64,000 nucleotides of DNA from Haladaptatus salinisoli (GTDB taxonomy: Archaea > Halobacteriota > Halobacteria > Halobacteriales > Haladaptataceae): NCBI RefSeq assembly GCF_020614375.1, contig NZ_CP085327.1, positions 1,724,823-1,788,822 on the forward strand, in the 5' to 3' direction. Positions 1 to 7,418 of the stretch are shown here, piece by piece. Each line of letters begins with the position of its first letter. Position 1 is the stretch's first letter. The translations under genes and the position numbers were made by a program. The notes beneath the pieces were generated by a model. It searched no databases, was not told where the DNA came from, and saw only the letters and a list, made by a program, of their open reading frames with translations.

Positions 1-834
1 ATGCTCGGCGACGGTATCCCGCGGACGATCCGAGGCGACGGAGGAACGATTTCGGAAGACGACGCTGGAGACGAGCGAGTGGACGCAACCGAGAACGACA
101 GTACGCTCAGCGACGATTCGAAGCGGTGTCGAGATCTAATGGAACTGCAACTCAACCTTCCCGGCTCGCAGACCCGCTCTATCGTCCGATCCGAGCGAAC
201 AAACGCGACTGAGACGGTGCTTCGGGAGGCGAACGAGGGATACGATATGCTGGTGCTCGGCGCCTCCGAGCACGGTGCGCACGCCGACGATCCGCTGTTC
301 AGTGCGACCATCGACGAGATAATCCACGACGCGCCGTGTCCCGTGATGGTCGCGAGTACGGATCGCGAAACCGACGAGGAGGGGACTCTCCTGCAGGACG
401 AGGTTCCGATTCGACGCATTCTCCTGCCGACGGTCGGAACCGAGTACAATCACCACGCGGCGGAGGTGGCGTTCGCGATAGCACTCGACCGGAACGCCGC
501 GGTGGATATCGTCCACGTCGTCAATCCGCTGCAGACGGGTGACGTCTTCGCCAACCGGCCGAACAGGGATTCGGCGCTGCGCCTCGGCGAAGAGATCGTT
601 GACGGCGAAGCAGACCTCGGTCGTCAGATGGGTGCGGAGGTTCGCACGAACGTGTTCGTCGGCGAGAACGAACCGGAAGAGGAACTGGTCGCGCTGGCCT
701 CCGAGGAGGGCTACGACCTTATCGTCTTGGGGAGTAATCTCCGCCCGCTCTCCGGTCGCGCCTTCTTCGGCCACCGCGCGGAGTACATCGTCAAGCACGC
801 CGACTGCCCCGTGGCGGTTCTCGCCTCGGCATAA
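1..834 (+). CDS. UspA-domain protein, 3' part (possibly the tail of a cation/H+ antiporter)
   Basis: The frame is open from the first base, so the true start probably lies left of the window. Two universal-stress-protein folds are visible. The first is incomplete and ends around residues 65-120 with the strand pattern YDMLVLGASEHG. The second, residues about 137-277, is complete and keeps the UspA nucleotide-site pattern (LGS..., then FFGHRAEYIVKHADCPVAVL). Tandem UspA domains in haloarchaea often sit behind a membrane transporter domain (CPA-type Na+/H+ antiporter or amino-acid permease), so this is probably a soluble regulatory tail; that is inference because the N-terminal part is missing. 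The stop is followed after 11 bases by a perfect 13-bp inverted repeat. A stand-alone double-UspA protein is the alternative. Confidence 0.75.
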   Translation: MLGDGIPRTIRGDGGTISEDDAGDERVDATENDSTLSDDSKRCRDLMELQLNLPGSQTRSIVRSERTNATETVLREANEGYDMLVLGASEHGAHADDPLFSATIDEIIHDAPCPVMVASTDRETDEEGTLLQDEVPIRRILLPTVGTEYNHHAAEVAFAIALDRNAAVDIVHVVNPLQTGDVFANRPNRDSALRLGEEIVDGEADLGRQMGAEVRTNVFVGENEPEEELVALASEEGYDLIVLGSNLRPLSGRAFFGHRAEYIVKHADCPVAVLASA

Positions 835-1206
835 AACGAAACCCGGTGCGCCGTCGCGCTTCCGGTGGTCCGCGGTACCGCGACGGCGCACGCGTCGCCG
901 GTTGCGAAGTGAACGAATCCGTCGGAGGAACCGACGTCTCCGTCCGCGCGGTCGGTTATCGCATCGTCGAAAAGCGCGCCCGGTGAGCGTCCTCGAAGAC
1001 CGCGACCGGCATCCGTTCCGCGTCGGCGCGCCGCGCCGCTCGGTACCGCTCGGAACGTGGTGGCGGCGGAAACCCGAGAGGAATTTCCGTTCGGTACTTC
1101 TCGTCGCGTCTCGATTGCGATTACTGCGAAACCGGTCGTGTCAGAGTGGAAGAGTATCGACAACGCTTTCGGTCACAGCGTTTGAGTCACAGAGAAGGGG
1201 ATTCTC
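835..1206. other. Gene-free interval (372 bp)
   Basis: Apart from the inverted repeat at 846-891, I see no supported gene here. Open frames crossing it on both strands are Arg/Ser-rich shadows. No clear TATA box stands at the right distance from the HTH gene that follows. Confidence 0.5.
846..891 (+). terminator. 13-bp perfect inverted repeat after the UspA gene
   Basis: GTGCGCCGTCGCG at 846-858 is exactly complementary to CGCGACGGCGCAC at 879-891, with a 20-base loop that itself contains CCGCGG. It begins 11 bases past the stop codon. There is no T-tract behind it, so it is not a classic archaeal U-rich terminator. It could be a 3'-end stabilising hairpin or a palindromic protein site. Confidence 0.35.
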
Positions 1207-1878
1207 ATGGGTGTCATCGCGCAGGTCGAAATACCGGCGAAGGAGTTTGCACTGGGGACGACGCTCGAAAAGGCGCCGCGCGTGGAATTCGACATCGAAC
1301 AGGTCGTCGCTCACGGCACCGACCACGTCTTTCCGTTCGTGTGGGCCATCGGAGACGATCTCGAATCGCTGGAGGACCTGTTGCGCGAGGATCCGGACGT
1401 CAACGACTCCGAGCTACTCGCCGAACTCGAGGATCGTCGGCTGTATCGGATGGACTGGGTGGCGCACATCCGACTCATCGTTCGTATCGTGATCGAAGAG
1501 AAAACGACGATTCTAGACGCGCACGGAAAAGACGAACGATGGAAACTTCGAATCCTGTTCCCCGATCACGGCGCGCTTTCGCGAACGCGCGAGTTCTGCG
1601 AACGAAACGGCATTCCGTTCGACGTGAAGGCCGTCTACAGGTTGAGCGAGGGGAAACAGCGCATGTTCGGACTCACCCAAGAGCAGTACGAGGCGCTCGT
1701 CGCGGCGACCAAACGCGGGTACTACGACGTCCCGCGCGCCATCGACGCCGACTCGCTCGCCGCTGAACTCGGTATCACGCCGCAGGCGCTGTCCGAACGC
1801 CTTCGACGCGGACAACGAACCTTGAACAGGAACACCCTCGGTATCGGGAGCGAGCCGGACAGCGACCACGACGGGTAA
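1207..1878 (+). CDS. Bacterio-opsin-activator-type HTH regulator (HTH_10)
   Basis: A 223-residue probable transcription regulator. The C-terminal 60 residues (about 155-212) match the haloarchaeal bat-type HTH_10 domain: LTQEQYEALVAATKRGYYD, then a helix-turn-helix around LAAELGITPQALSERLRRG. The N-terminal 150 residues form an alpha/beta sensor-like region of the kind usually attached to this HTH, without a recognisable PAS or GAF motif. Proteins of this family are common in haloarchaea and their ligands are mostly unknown. It stands alone, 80 bases ahead of a GNAT gene on the same strand. The ATG start is preceded by AAGGGG, which could act as a weak ribosome-binding site. Confidence 0.85.
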   Translation: MGVIAQVEIPAKEFALGTTLEKAPRVEFDIEQVVAHGTDHVFPFVWAIGDDLESLEDLLREDPDVNDSELLAELEDRRLYRMDWVAHIRLIVRIVIEEKTTILDAHGKDERWKLRILFPDHGALSRTREFCERNGIPFDVKAVYRLSEGKQRMFGLTQEQYEALVAATKRGYYDVPRAIDADSLAAELGITPQALSERLRRGQRTLNRNTLGIGSEPDSDHDG

Positions 1879-1966
1879 TCGACGACGACGAGGCTCGTTC
1901 GACAGACTTTCTCGAAGGACGAGTGGTCGGAGTAAGAATTACTGCACGGGGGCGACAATGGCCATC

Positions 1967-2368
1967 ATGCGCGTCCGAGACGCAATCGAAGCGGACGGCG
2001 ACCACCTCGCCGAACTCGCCGATGTTCCGACGGAGGTGATGGCCGACGTGGTTCACGATCGAACCCTCCGCGTCGCCGAGTCGGACGAGGAAATCGAGGG
2101 GTTCGTCGGCTTCGACGCCCACGAAGACACGGTTCACGTCACCCACCTCTTCGGGACGGAGTCCTCCTGCGAACGCCTGCTGGACGAACCGATCCGATTC
2201 GCGGCGAACGAGGGGATGGCGGTCGAGATACTGCTCCCCGAGTCGGAAGCCGACGCCGCGACGGCCGCCGAGCGCGCCGGGTTCGAGCGGACGGGGTCCG
2301 GACCGCGGTTCGAGGGGCAGCGGACCCTTCGGTTTCGACTGGAGAACCCCGAGACTGCGGCGGAGTGA
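1967..2368 (+). CDS. GNAT-family N-acetyltransferase-like protein
   Basis: The protein starts MRVRDAIEADGDHLAELAD, the usual beginning of a GNAT fold (an 'R.A...D...L..L' first strand and helix). It continues with a central sheet (VGFDAHEDTVHVTHLFG) and a C-terminal GFERTGSG...TLRFRL, where GNAT proteins end. An upstream in-frame ATG at 1958 would add three residues; I prefer 1967 because the fold begins there. The acetyl-CoA pyrophosphate loop (Q/RxxGxG/A) is not well preserved, so it may bind or modify an unusual substrate or be inactive. No substrate can be inferred from context. It ends about 80 bases before tRNA-His. Confidence 0.7.
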   Translation: MRVRDAIEADGDHLAELADVPTEVMADVVHDRTLRVAESDEEIEGFVGFDAHEDTVHVTHLFGTESSCERLLDEPIRFAANEGMAVEILLPESEADAATAAERAGFERTGSGPRFEGQRTLRFRLENPETAAE

Positions 2369-2446
2369 GTCGGTTTTTCGAACCCGAGAAAACCACGCCC
2401 GCTTCCGAAACGTATTTTAATCTCACCCGACAACCACGACATGCGT

Positions 2447-2520
2447 GTCCGGGTTGGGGTAGTGGACTATCCTCCAGCCTTGTGGAGGCTGGGACGCGGG
2501 TTCGATTCTCGCACCTGGAC
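2447..2520 (+). tRNA. tRNA-His (anticodon GTG)
   Basis: The cloverleaf folds completely. Acceptor TCCGGGT pairs with ACCTGGA, flanked by an encoded G(-1) at 2447 opposite C73 at 2520, the identity pair typical of tRNA-His. The anticodon arm is CAGCC-TTGTGGA-GGCTG with anticodon GTG. The T arm is GCGGG-TTCGATT-CTCGC. The D arm lies in the GGGGTAGTGGACTA segment. There is no intron and CCA is not encoded. TTTT follows three bases later, a plausible termination signal. Confidence 0.95.
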
Positions 2521-2889
2521 CTTTTCCGAGCGATACTCCGCGAGCGGACGTGCAGGTCGACGGGAGCCGCGCCAGACGACCCCGATCGGTCAGCGGTACC
2601 CGTATCGGTCTCTCCCCGAGAGCGTTCGATGTTTACGACGTCGTTATGAGGCATTTTCTGACGCCTCCGAGGATAGCGTCCGCGGTTAATCATAATACAT
2701 TCTACTATTATTCGACGTGTGTCAGAAATGCCGTATAGTACCCGGGTGAGAATTTCGTCTCCGCCGACTGGACGACGCGAGAAGCGTCCTTTCCGACGCG
2801 TGAGGTCGCGTCGCGCCGGTCGAACTGTCGCGGAAGAGGCCAGAATACCTTAGTGAGAACCGGTAGAACTTAAAACGAAGTTGGTCACC
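2521..2889. other. Gene-free interval between tRNA-His and the acidic operon
   Basis: About 370 bases. It opens with a short T run behind the tRNA. A weak hairpin (GAGGC at 2648 with GCCTC at 2663) and an AT-rich patch near 2690-2715 follow. No supported reading frame is seen. The end holds the promoter of the next operon. Confidence 0.5.
2866..2873 (+). promoter_or_regulatory. Probable TATA box of the acidic-protein operon
   Basis: An A/T-rich ACTTAAAA element lies about 17-24 bases before the ATG at 2890 in otherwise GC-rich DNA. This is close to the distance expected for a leaderless or very short-leader haloarchaeal transcript. Confidence 0.4.
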
Positions 2890-3636
2890 ATGTCAGAAAC
2901 TGCCGAGCGTAGCGATTCAACCGGTCAGGAACAGGGAGATGCCACCCGCGAGGGCAGCCGCGTCGACGACGCTTCCGACGAGCGGCGGTTGTTGCCCGAT
3001 GGTGGCGAAGAGGAGGAAACGGACGAGGCGAACGAGTCGGAAGGAAGCGACGAGGGGTCGAACGAGGAGGCTGAAGAAACGGACGAAGAGTCGCAGGACG
3101 AATCGGCGGAAGAGACGGAAGAGTCGCAGGAGGAGACCGAGGAGTCCGAAGAGTCGCAGGAAGCCTCCGAAGAAGAGGAAGGAGAAGAAGAGGACTATCG
3201 AGAGGAGGGGGAGACGACGGTGTTGTATCTCGACCTCGAAGGACTGTTCCTCGACCTCCTCGGCCTCGAAGTCGACCTCAACGAGGTCGAACTGGGCGTG
3301 ACGGCGGTGAGCGGCCCCGGTCGACTGCTGGGGAACCTGCTCTCCGGGGTTGGAAACCTGCTCGGTAGCGGTTCGAAAGGCCTCCTGGGGAACCTGTTCT
3401 CGGGAAGCCTCTTCGAGGGTCTCTTCGGCGGCTCCGACGAGGAGTCGGAGGACTCCGGCACCGGTCGGGTCTCGTCGGCGGTTAGTTCGGCTCGCGATTC
3501 GGTGAGCGACGCGCTGGCCGACGTTCCGCTCGACGAACTGCTGACGACGCTGCTCAAAGAACTCGTGGACCAGATGTTCGGCTCCGAATCGGCGGACGAG
3601 TCCGGCGAGGAGTCCGGAGCGGAATCCGAAGCATGA
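2890..3636 (+). CDS. Extremely acidic protein with an LLGL/LLGNLL motif
   Basis: 248 residues from ATG 2890 (an in-frame TTG three codons upstream is less likely). Residues about 35-105 are almost pure Glu/Asp/Ser/Thr low complexity and surely disordered. A hydrophobic core follows, about residues 110-165: a VLYLDLEGLFLDLLGLEVDL strand/helix, then VELGVTAVSGPGRLLGNLL and a repeated GNLLGSG/GNLFSGS. This arrangement (LGL.VDL..V.L.V.A..G.G.LLGNLL) resembles a motif I know from bacterial and haloarchaeal hypothetical proteins; its function is not known to me. The C-terminus is amphipathic, then acidic again. It is the first of four co-directional genes, and its stop overlaps the next ATG (ATGA). 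It is not a gas-vesicle protein by motif. Confidence 0.75.
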   Translation: MSETAERSDSTGQEQGDATREGSRVDDASDERRLLPDGGEEEETDEANESEGSDEGSNEEAEETDEESQDESAEETEESQEETEESEESQEASEEEEGEEEDYREEGETTVLYLDLEGLFLDLLGLEVDLNEVELGVTAVSGPGRLLGNLLSGVGNLLGSGSKGLLGNLFSGSLFEGLFGGSDEESEDSGTGRVSSAVSSARDSVSDALADVPLDELLTTLLKELVDQMFGSESADESGEESGAESEA

Positions 3637-3968
3637 GCGACGACACTCCGCCGCTCGACCTCGGATCGGCGATTCGGAACATCGATTTCGAGGAGGTGTT
3701 CGCGGACACGCCGCTCGCCGGGGAGTTCGACGACGAGACGTCGGCGGAGTCGCTCGGCGAAACGATCGGGGAGTTCGTCGGTCGCCACCTCGGCGGATGG
3801 CTCGGCGGGCTCCTCGGCGGCCTGCTGTTGGACTCGCTCCTCGACTCCGCGTCCGAGGCGGAATCGGACGAGGACGGCGGAAACGGAGCTGACGAGAGCG
3901 AGACGAGCGAGGAGGGCGAAGCGGACGCGAGCGACGACGAGAGCGACGAAGGAGGCGAGGACTCGTGA
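3633..3968 (+). CDS. Small acidic protein with a glycine-zipper segment
   Basis: 111 residues, not recognised. The ATG overlaps the previous stop by four bases (ATGA), indicating translational coupling. The middle (about residues 45-70) is a Gly/Leu segment, GEFVGRHLGGWLGGLLGGLL, resembling a glycine zipper able to associate with membranes or self-pack. The tail is an acidic low-complexity stretch like that of its upstream neighbour. The first 40 residues contain a short LDLGSAIRNIDFEEVF element. Operon membership and shared composition suggest these proteins form one assembly; this is inference. Confidence 0.7.
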   Translation: MSDDTPPLDLGSAIRNIDFEEVFADTPLAGEFDDETSAESLGETIGEFVGRHLGGWLGGLLGGLLLDSLLDSASEAESDEDGGNGADESETSEEGEADASDDESDEGGEDS

Positions 3969-4681
3969 GCGAGGCACCCGACCCGAAGGAGGCGGTCGCC
4001 GACGAACTGACCGAGCAACTCGACGTCGGTTCGCTGGTGACGGGCGACGGCGTGACCGAGCAGGTCGACGGGTCGTCGCTCGGGCGGGCGTTCGGCGAAG
4101 CGGTCGGCGCGCTCGCCGGCCGCCGACTCGGACGACTCGCGGTCGACCGGGTCGTCTCCAAGTTGCCGTTCCGGAGCGAGGACGAGAGCGAACCCTCGCC
4201 GCTTCGCCGCCTCGGAAGCGCGTTCGGCGTGGCGCTCGTGAGGACGCTGCGCCGACCGCAGTTCCGCGAACCCATCGAGGACGCGCTCCGGGGGTACGTC
4301 GAAAAGCGAGAGGAGGCGCTCGACGAGGCGGAGAAAACCGCCCAACAGGCCGCGGAAGAGGCCGCCGGAACCGTCGAGCGAGCGGCGGACGAGGCGACCG
4401 ACGCCGCCGAGGAAACCGCCGAAGAAGCGGCGACGGAGGCGGAAGCGGCCGCCGACGAGGTGACCGACTCGGACGTCGGCGACCTCACCGCCGACGACGT
4501 GCAGGCGATCAAGGAGGAGACGTACCGCGAACTACTCGAGACGATGGAGTACTCGGAACTCCAGTCCATCGCCAAGGAGGTCGGCGTGAGGGCCAACCTG
4601 AAACGGGAGGAGATGCTCGACGCCATCGTGGAGAACTTCAAAGCCAAGTCGGAGGAGAACGAAGACGAGGATGGGGAATAG
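3965..4681 (+). CDS. Acidic coiled-coil protein with a C-terminal SAP/Rho-N-like domain
   Basis: 238 residues, starting at a GTG that overlaps the previous TGA. Residues about 35-60 repeat the Gly/Leu-rich pattern of the preceding protein (GRAFGEAVGALAGRRLGRLA), suggesting the two are related or interact. Residues about 115-175 are an Ala/Glu-rich stretch with heptad-like spacing, likely a long helix or coiled coil. The last 45 residues (YRELLETMEYSELQSIAKEV, then VRANLKREEMLDAIV) resemble a SAP/Rho-N helix-extended-helix, a small nucleic-acid-binding fold. So this member may tie the assembly to DNA or RNA. Function unknown. Confidence 0.7.
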   Translation: MSEAPDPKEAVADELTEQLDVGSLVTGDGVTEQVDGSSLGRAFGEAVGALAGRRLGRLAVDRVVSKLPFRSEDESEPSPLRRLGSAFGVALVRTLRRPQFREPIEDALRGYVEKREEALDEAEKTAQQAAEEAAGTVERAADEATDAAEETAEEAATEAEAAADEVTDSDVGDLTADDVQAIKEETYRELLETMEYSELQSIAKEVGVRANLKREEMLDAIVENFKAKSEENEDEDGE

Positions 4682-4719
4682 CGCGCTCAGCGACCGACCC
4701 ACGAACGCCCGCTCGAACC

Positions 4720-5508
4720 ATGAGTAACGACGAATCCGACCTCGAACGGCTCCTCGCCGACGGGGTAGAAGAAATCCGAACGGCCCTCGACGGTGTGGAA
4801 GACGACGAACTGCCCGACGAGGAGGCCGAATCCGTGCGCGAGACCGCCGACGCCGCGGCCGAGGCGGTGGCCGACGCGTCGTTCGACGAACTGCTCGCAG
4901 CCACCGGCTTCGGGGACACGTCGGACGACGTCGCCCCCGCCGACCTCCCGAGGTTGATGCAGGACGCCGACGCCGACGCGGTGCTCGGCCTCCGCCGCCT
5001 GCTCGAACTGGCGGACCTCTCGGAGGAGTGGTCTGATCTCGACGCCGGAGAGCGAATCGACCGACTCGAACGCATCGACGGCGACGCGTCGTCCGGCGGG
5101 GGCGACAGGAGCGTGAGCGACCTGCTGTCGACGGTGTTCTCGACCCGCGACTCCGGCGAGGAGGCGGCGACCGATGAGGCGAGCGAGGAAGCGGACGGTG
5201 AGAGAGACGGGGAGGAAAGCGACGCGAACGGCGACGAAGTCGAGAGCGAGGACGGCGAGGAAGACGCCGCCTCGGCGACCGAAGGGACGCTCGCGGAGCT
5301 TCGGTCGCTGTTCGACGCGGCCGGACTCGGCGACGACGCTGACGACGAGGCTGCGGACGCGACGGAGGAAACCGAGGACGAACCGGTCGACGTGGGCGGG
5401 CGCGGCGAGCGCGAGCGAGTCACGACCAAAGTCTCCACGGTGCCGTCCTCGCGGTCGGACGTGGGTCGCACGGCGCGCCCCTCGACGATGCCGAAGAAGA
5501 AGAAGTGA
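4720..5508 (+). CDS. Acidic protein with basic C-terminal tail, last gene of the operon
   Basis: 262 residues, not recognised. It begins 38 bases after the previous gene. Residues 1-115 are mostly helical and Asp/Glu-rich, with a conserved-looking ASFDELLAATGFGDTSDD. Residues about 145-225 are low-complexity acidic linker interrupted by a helix (TLAELRSLFDAAGLGDD). The last 25 residues switch abruptly to basic, with two copies of a STVP/STMP element and a run of four lysines at the end. A Lys tail on such an acidic protein is unusual and could bind nucleic acid or an acidic partner. Confidence 0.65.
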   Translation: MSNDESDLERLLADGVEEIRTALDGVEDDELPDEEAESVRETADAAAEAVADASFDELLAATGFGDTSDDVAPADLPRLMQDADADAVLGLRRLLELADLSEEWSDLDAGERIDRLERIDGDASSGGGDRSVSDLLSTVFSTRDSGEEAATDEASEEADGERDGEESDANGDEVESEDGEEDAASATEGTLAELRSLFDAAGLGDDADDEAADATEETEDEPVDVGGRGERERVTTKVSTVPSSRSDVGRTARPSTMPKKKK

Positions 5509-5574
5509 CGGCGGTGCCGCCCGATTCGAACCGGCCGAAACGAGCGGACGGACGAGAATCGCCGTCGCGGGGTC

Positions 5575-6165
5575 TCAGACCCACAGCTGTTTGTACGTGG
5601 CCAACACCGGCTCTTCCGTGACGTTGAGCGCCAGTTGGACGACGCCGACCAGGAAGTCCGCGTCCGGAACCGCGTTCGGCCACTCGGTGGCCGAGGACAC
5701 CGGTTCATGGACGCCGCCGACTCGAGGAGCGGAGCGCCCGTCGCGGTCGACGTCGACCCACGCGGAGAGTCCGACCGAGAGGTCGGTCTTGTGATCGTAC
5801 ATCGACAGCAGGAACTCGGTCGGGACGTCCTCCTCGCGGCGTTCGGCGCGGTCGTCCTCCGACGGGTCGTACGCGACCGCGAAGAGGTACTGCCACGTCG
5901 TCTTCTCCCTGTCGCGCTGGTCGGCCCCCGCTTCGACGCCGGGGACGTTCGGCGTGCCGAACAACTGAACGAGGCGGTACAGCGCGGTTCCCGTCTCGAC
6001 CTCCGTGGCGAGCTTTCGGTCGAGGTGGGACGGGATGTCGAGCGTCGTCAGGGCTGACTCCGGGAGTCGTCGCTCGATCTCCTCGGGGGAAACCGGTTCG
6101 ACGGTGAACCGGTCGAACCAGTCGGCGTCCGCGAAGTCGCGCTCGGGTTCGCGGTTATCGACCAT
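5575..6165 (-). CDS. Unknown soluble protein in the peptide-ABC cluster
   Basis: 196 residues, no family recognised. It is the last gene of the minus-strand transporter cluster and starts three bases after the stop of the small membrane protein, so it is surely co-transcribed. There is no signal peptide or membrane segment. Composition is mixed alpha/beta with several Trp/Tyr (TTWQYLFAVAYDP; GLSAWVDVDRDG) and a conserved-looking end (QLALNVTEEPVLATYKQLWV). Its place behind two permeases hints at an accessory role for the transporter. Nothing in it looks like an ATPase. Confidence 0.7.
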   Translation of the reverse strand: MVDNREPERDFADADWFDRFTVEPVSPEEIERRLPESALTTLDIPSHLDRKLATEVETGTALYRLVQLFGTPNVPGVEAGADQRDREKTTWQYLFAVAYDPSEDDRAERREEDVPTEFLLSMYDHKTDLSVGLSAWVDVDRDGRSAPRVGGVHEPVSSATEWPNAVPDADFLVGVVQLALNVTEEPVLATYKQLWV

Positions 6166-6168
6166 TCG

Positions 6169-6441
6169 TCACCACCTCCCGAGGGACAGCGACCCTCGGA
6201 CGATGCCCGCTCCGACGACCATCGCGACCAGCGAGACGCCGATGAGAATCAACCGGTCGGTCGTCGACCGGAAGTACGGTGCGGGAGGCGTCGTCGTTAT
6301 CGTCACGCCGAGCAGGAGAAACGCGCCGCCGAGCGCGAAGACGATCACGCCGACGAGGAGGCCGAGGTTGAACAGCAGTTCGCGGTGGCGGTTGACGAGG
6401 CTCCCTCCGTCGCTTCCCGCGGCGGTGGATTTCGCGCTCAC
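6169..6441 (-). CDS. Small two-helix membrane protein of the ABC cluster
   Basis: 90 residues from a GTG whose last bases overlap the stop of the upstream permease (GTGA). Two hydrophobic segments, about residues 25-48 and 66-84, are separated by a short polar loop (TTTPPAPYFRST). The N-terminus is soluble and the C-terminus very short. It resembles no named family I can recall. Overlap with the permease gene on one side and a three-base gap on the other show it belongs to the operon, so it may be a transporter subunit or stabiliser. Confidence 0.75.
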   Translation of the reverse strand: MSAKSTAAGSDGGSLVNRHRELLFNLGLLVGVIVFALGGAFLLLGVTITTTPPAPYFRSTTDRLILIGVSLVAMVVGAGIVRGSLSLGRW

Positions 6442-7418
6442 GCTTCCCTCCGTTGGGGGTTCATCACGTCTTCGAGGCTGTAGCCGACGAAGTAGAACGA
6501 CGCCGCGACGAGCATGATCATGATTCCCGGCGGAACCATCCACCAGAGGGCGTCGTAGACGTGACCGGTCGCTTTTACCCACTGGAGCATCCACCCCCAC
6601 GAGACGTTCGACGGGGCGAGACCGATGAACGCGAGACTCGCCTGCGTCAGGATGGCGAACGCCGCGTCCTGCGCGAGGTAGACGAACGCCAAGGGGAGGA
6701 CGTTCGGCAGGATGTGTCGGAAGATGATGCGGAGGTCGGAAGCACCGCTGACCCGCGCGGCCTCGACGTAGGAGCGTTCCTTCAGCGTGAGCGTCTGCCC
6801 GCGGATGACGATGGCGTTGTTGAGCCAGGATTTCACGGCGATGGCGATGATGATGTTCGTCGTCGTGACGCCCCGGAGCGTCACCAGCACGATGACCAGC
6901 GGGAGGAACGGGAGGCCGTACATCACGTCGACGATTCGCTGAATCGCTTCGTCGATCCACGTGTCGCCGTAGAATCCGCTGACCAGTCCGAGCGGGACGC
7001 CCACGAGCGACGAGAGCAGTCCCGCCGCGAATCCGACGTACAGGGTCGTCCGAGCGCCGTACACCAGTTGCGTGAACACGCCGTTCCCGTTCTGGGTCGT
7101 CCCAAGCGGTGCGAAGTACGGGTCGCCGAACTTCGGCGGTGCCGGGTGGGTGAGCGTCTGCTTGCCCAGTTCCGCCAGCGTCTCGGCTCCGCCGCCGTTG
7201 CCGAGATTGGTCGGAGCCTTCCAACTGAGCGGATGGGGCGCCAACAACGGGGCGAATATCGCCATCGCGGTCAACCCCGTGAGGATGACGAGTCCGGCGA
7301 CGCCGAGGCTGTGGTTCGTGAACCGCGACCAACCGCGGCCGAGCGAGTGATACAGTCTGTGGTGCCGATCCCTGTGCTGCCGCAGTACCGACGACAGTTC
7401 GTCCTTGATTCCGCTCAT
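6438..7418 (-). CDS. Peptide/nickel-type ABC transporter permease (DppC/OppC family)
   Basis: 326-residue inner-membrane permease. It has an N-terminal OppC-like segment with a first membrane helix (GLVILTGLTAMAIFAPLLAP), then about five further helices. The EAA-type loop that contacts the ATPase is visible (YVEAARVSGASDLRIIFRHI), followed by LPNVLPL, typical of this family. The start codon overlaps the end of the DppB-like gene by four bases. Together with the DppB-like subunit and the lipoprotein it forms the import channel for peptides or a similar solute. No ATPase gene lies in the cluster. Confidence 0.93.
   Translation of the reverse strand: MSGIKDELSSVLRQHRDRHHRLYHSLGRGWSRFTNHSLGVAGLVILTGLTAMAIFAPLLAPHPLSWKAPTNLGNGGGAETLAELGKQTLTHPAPPKFGDPYFAPLGTTQNGNGVFTQLVYGARTTLYVGFAAGLLSSLVGVPLGLVSGFYGDTWIDEAIQRIVDVMYGLPFLPLVIVLVTLRGVTTTNIIIAIAVKSWLNNAIVIRGQTLTLKERSYVEAARVSGASDLRIIFRHILPNVLPLAFVYLAQDAAFAILTQASLAFIGLAPSNVSWGWMLQWVKATGHVYDALWWMVPPGIMIMLVAASFYFVGYSLEDVMNPQRREA

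Noticed and set aside
711-1163. 150-codon minus-strand frame after the UspA gene
   Set aside because: Overlaps the UspA coding region, Arg/Ala-rich, no recognisable motif.
2917-4647. 576-codon minus-strand frame opposite the acidic operon
   Set aside because: Ser/Arg-rich shadow created by the Asp/Glu-rich genes on the plus strand; no start context or family pattern.
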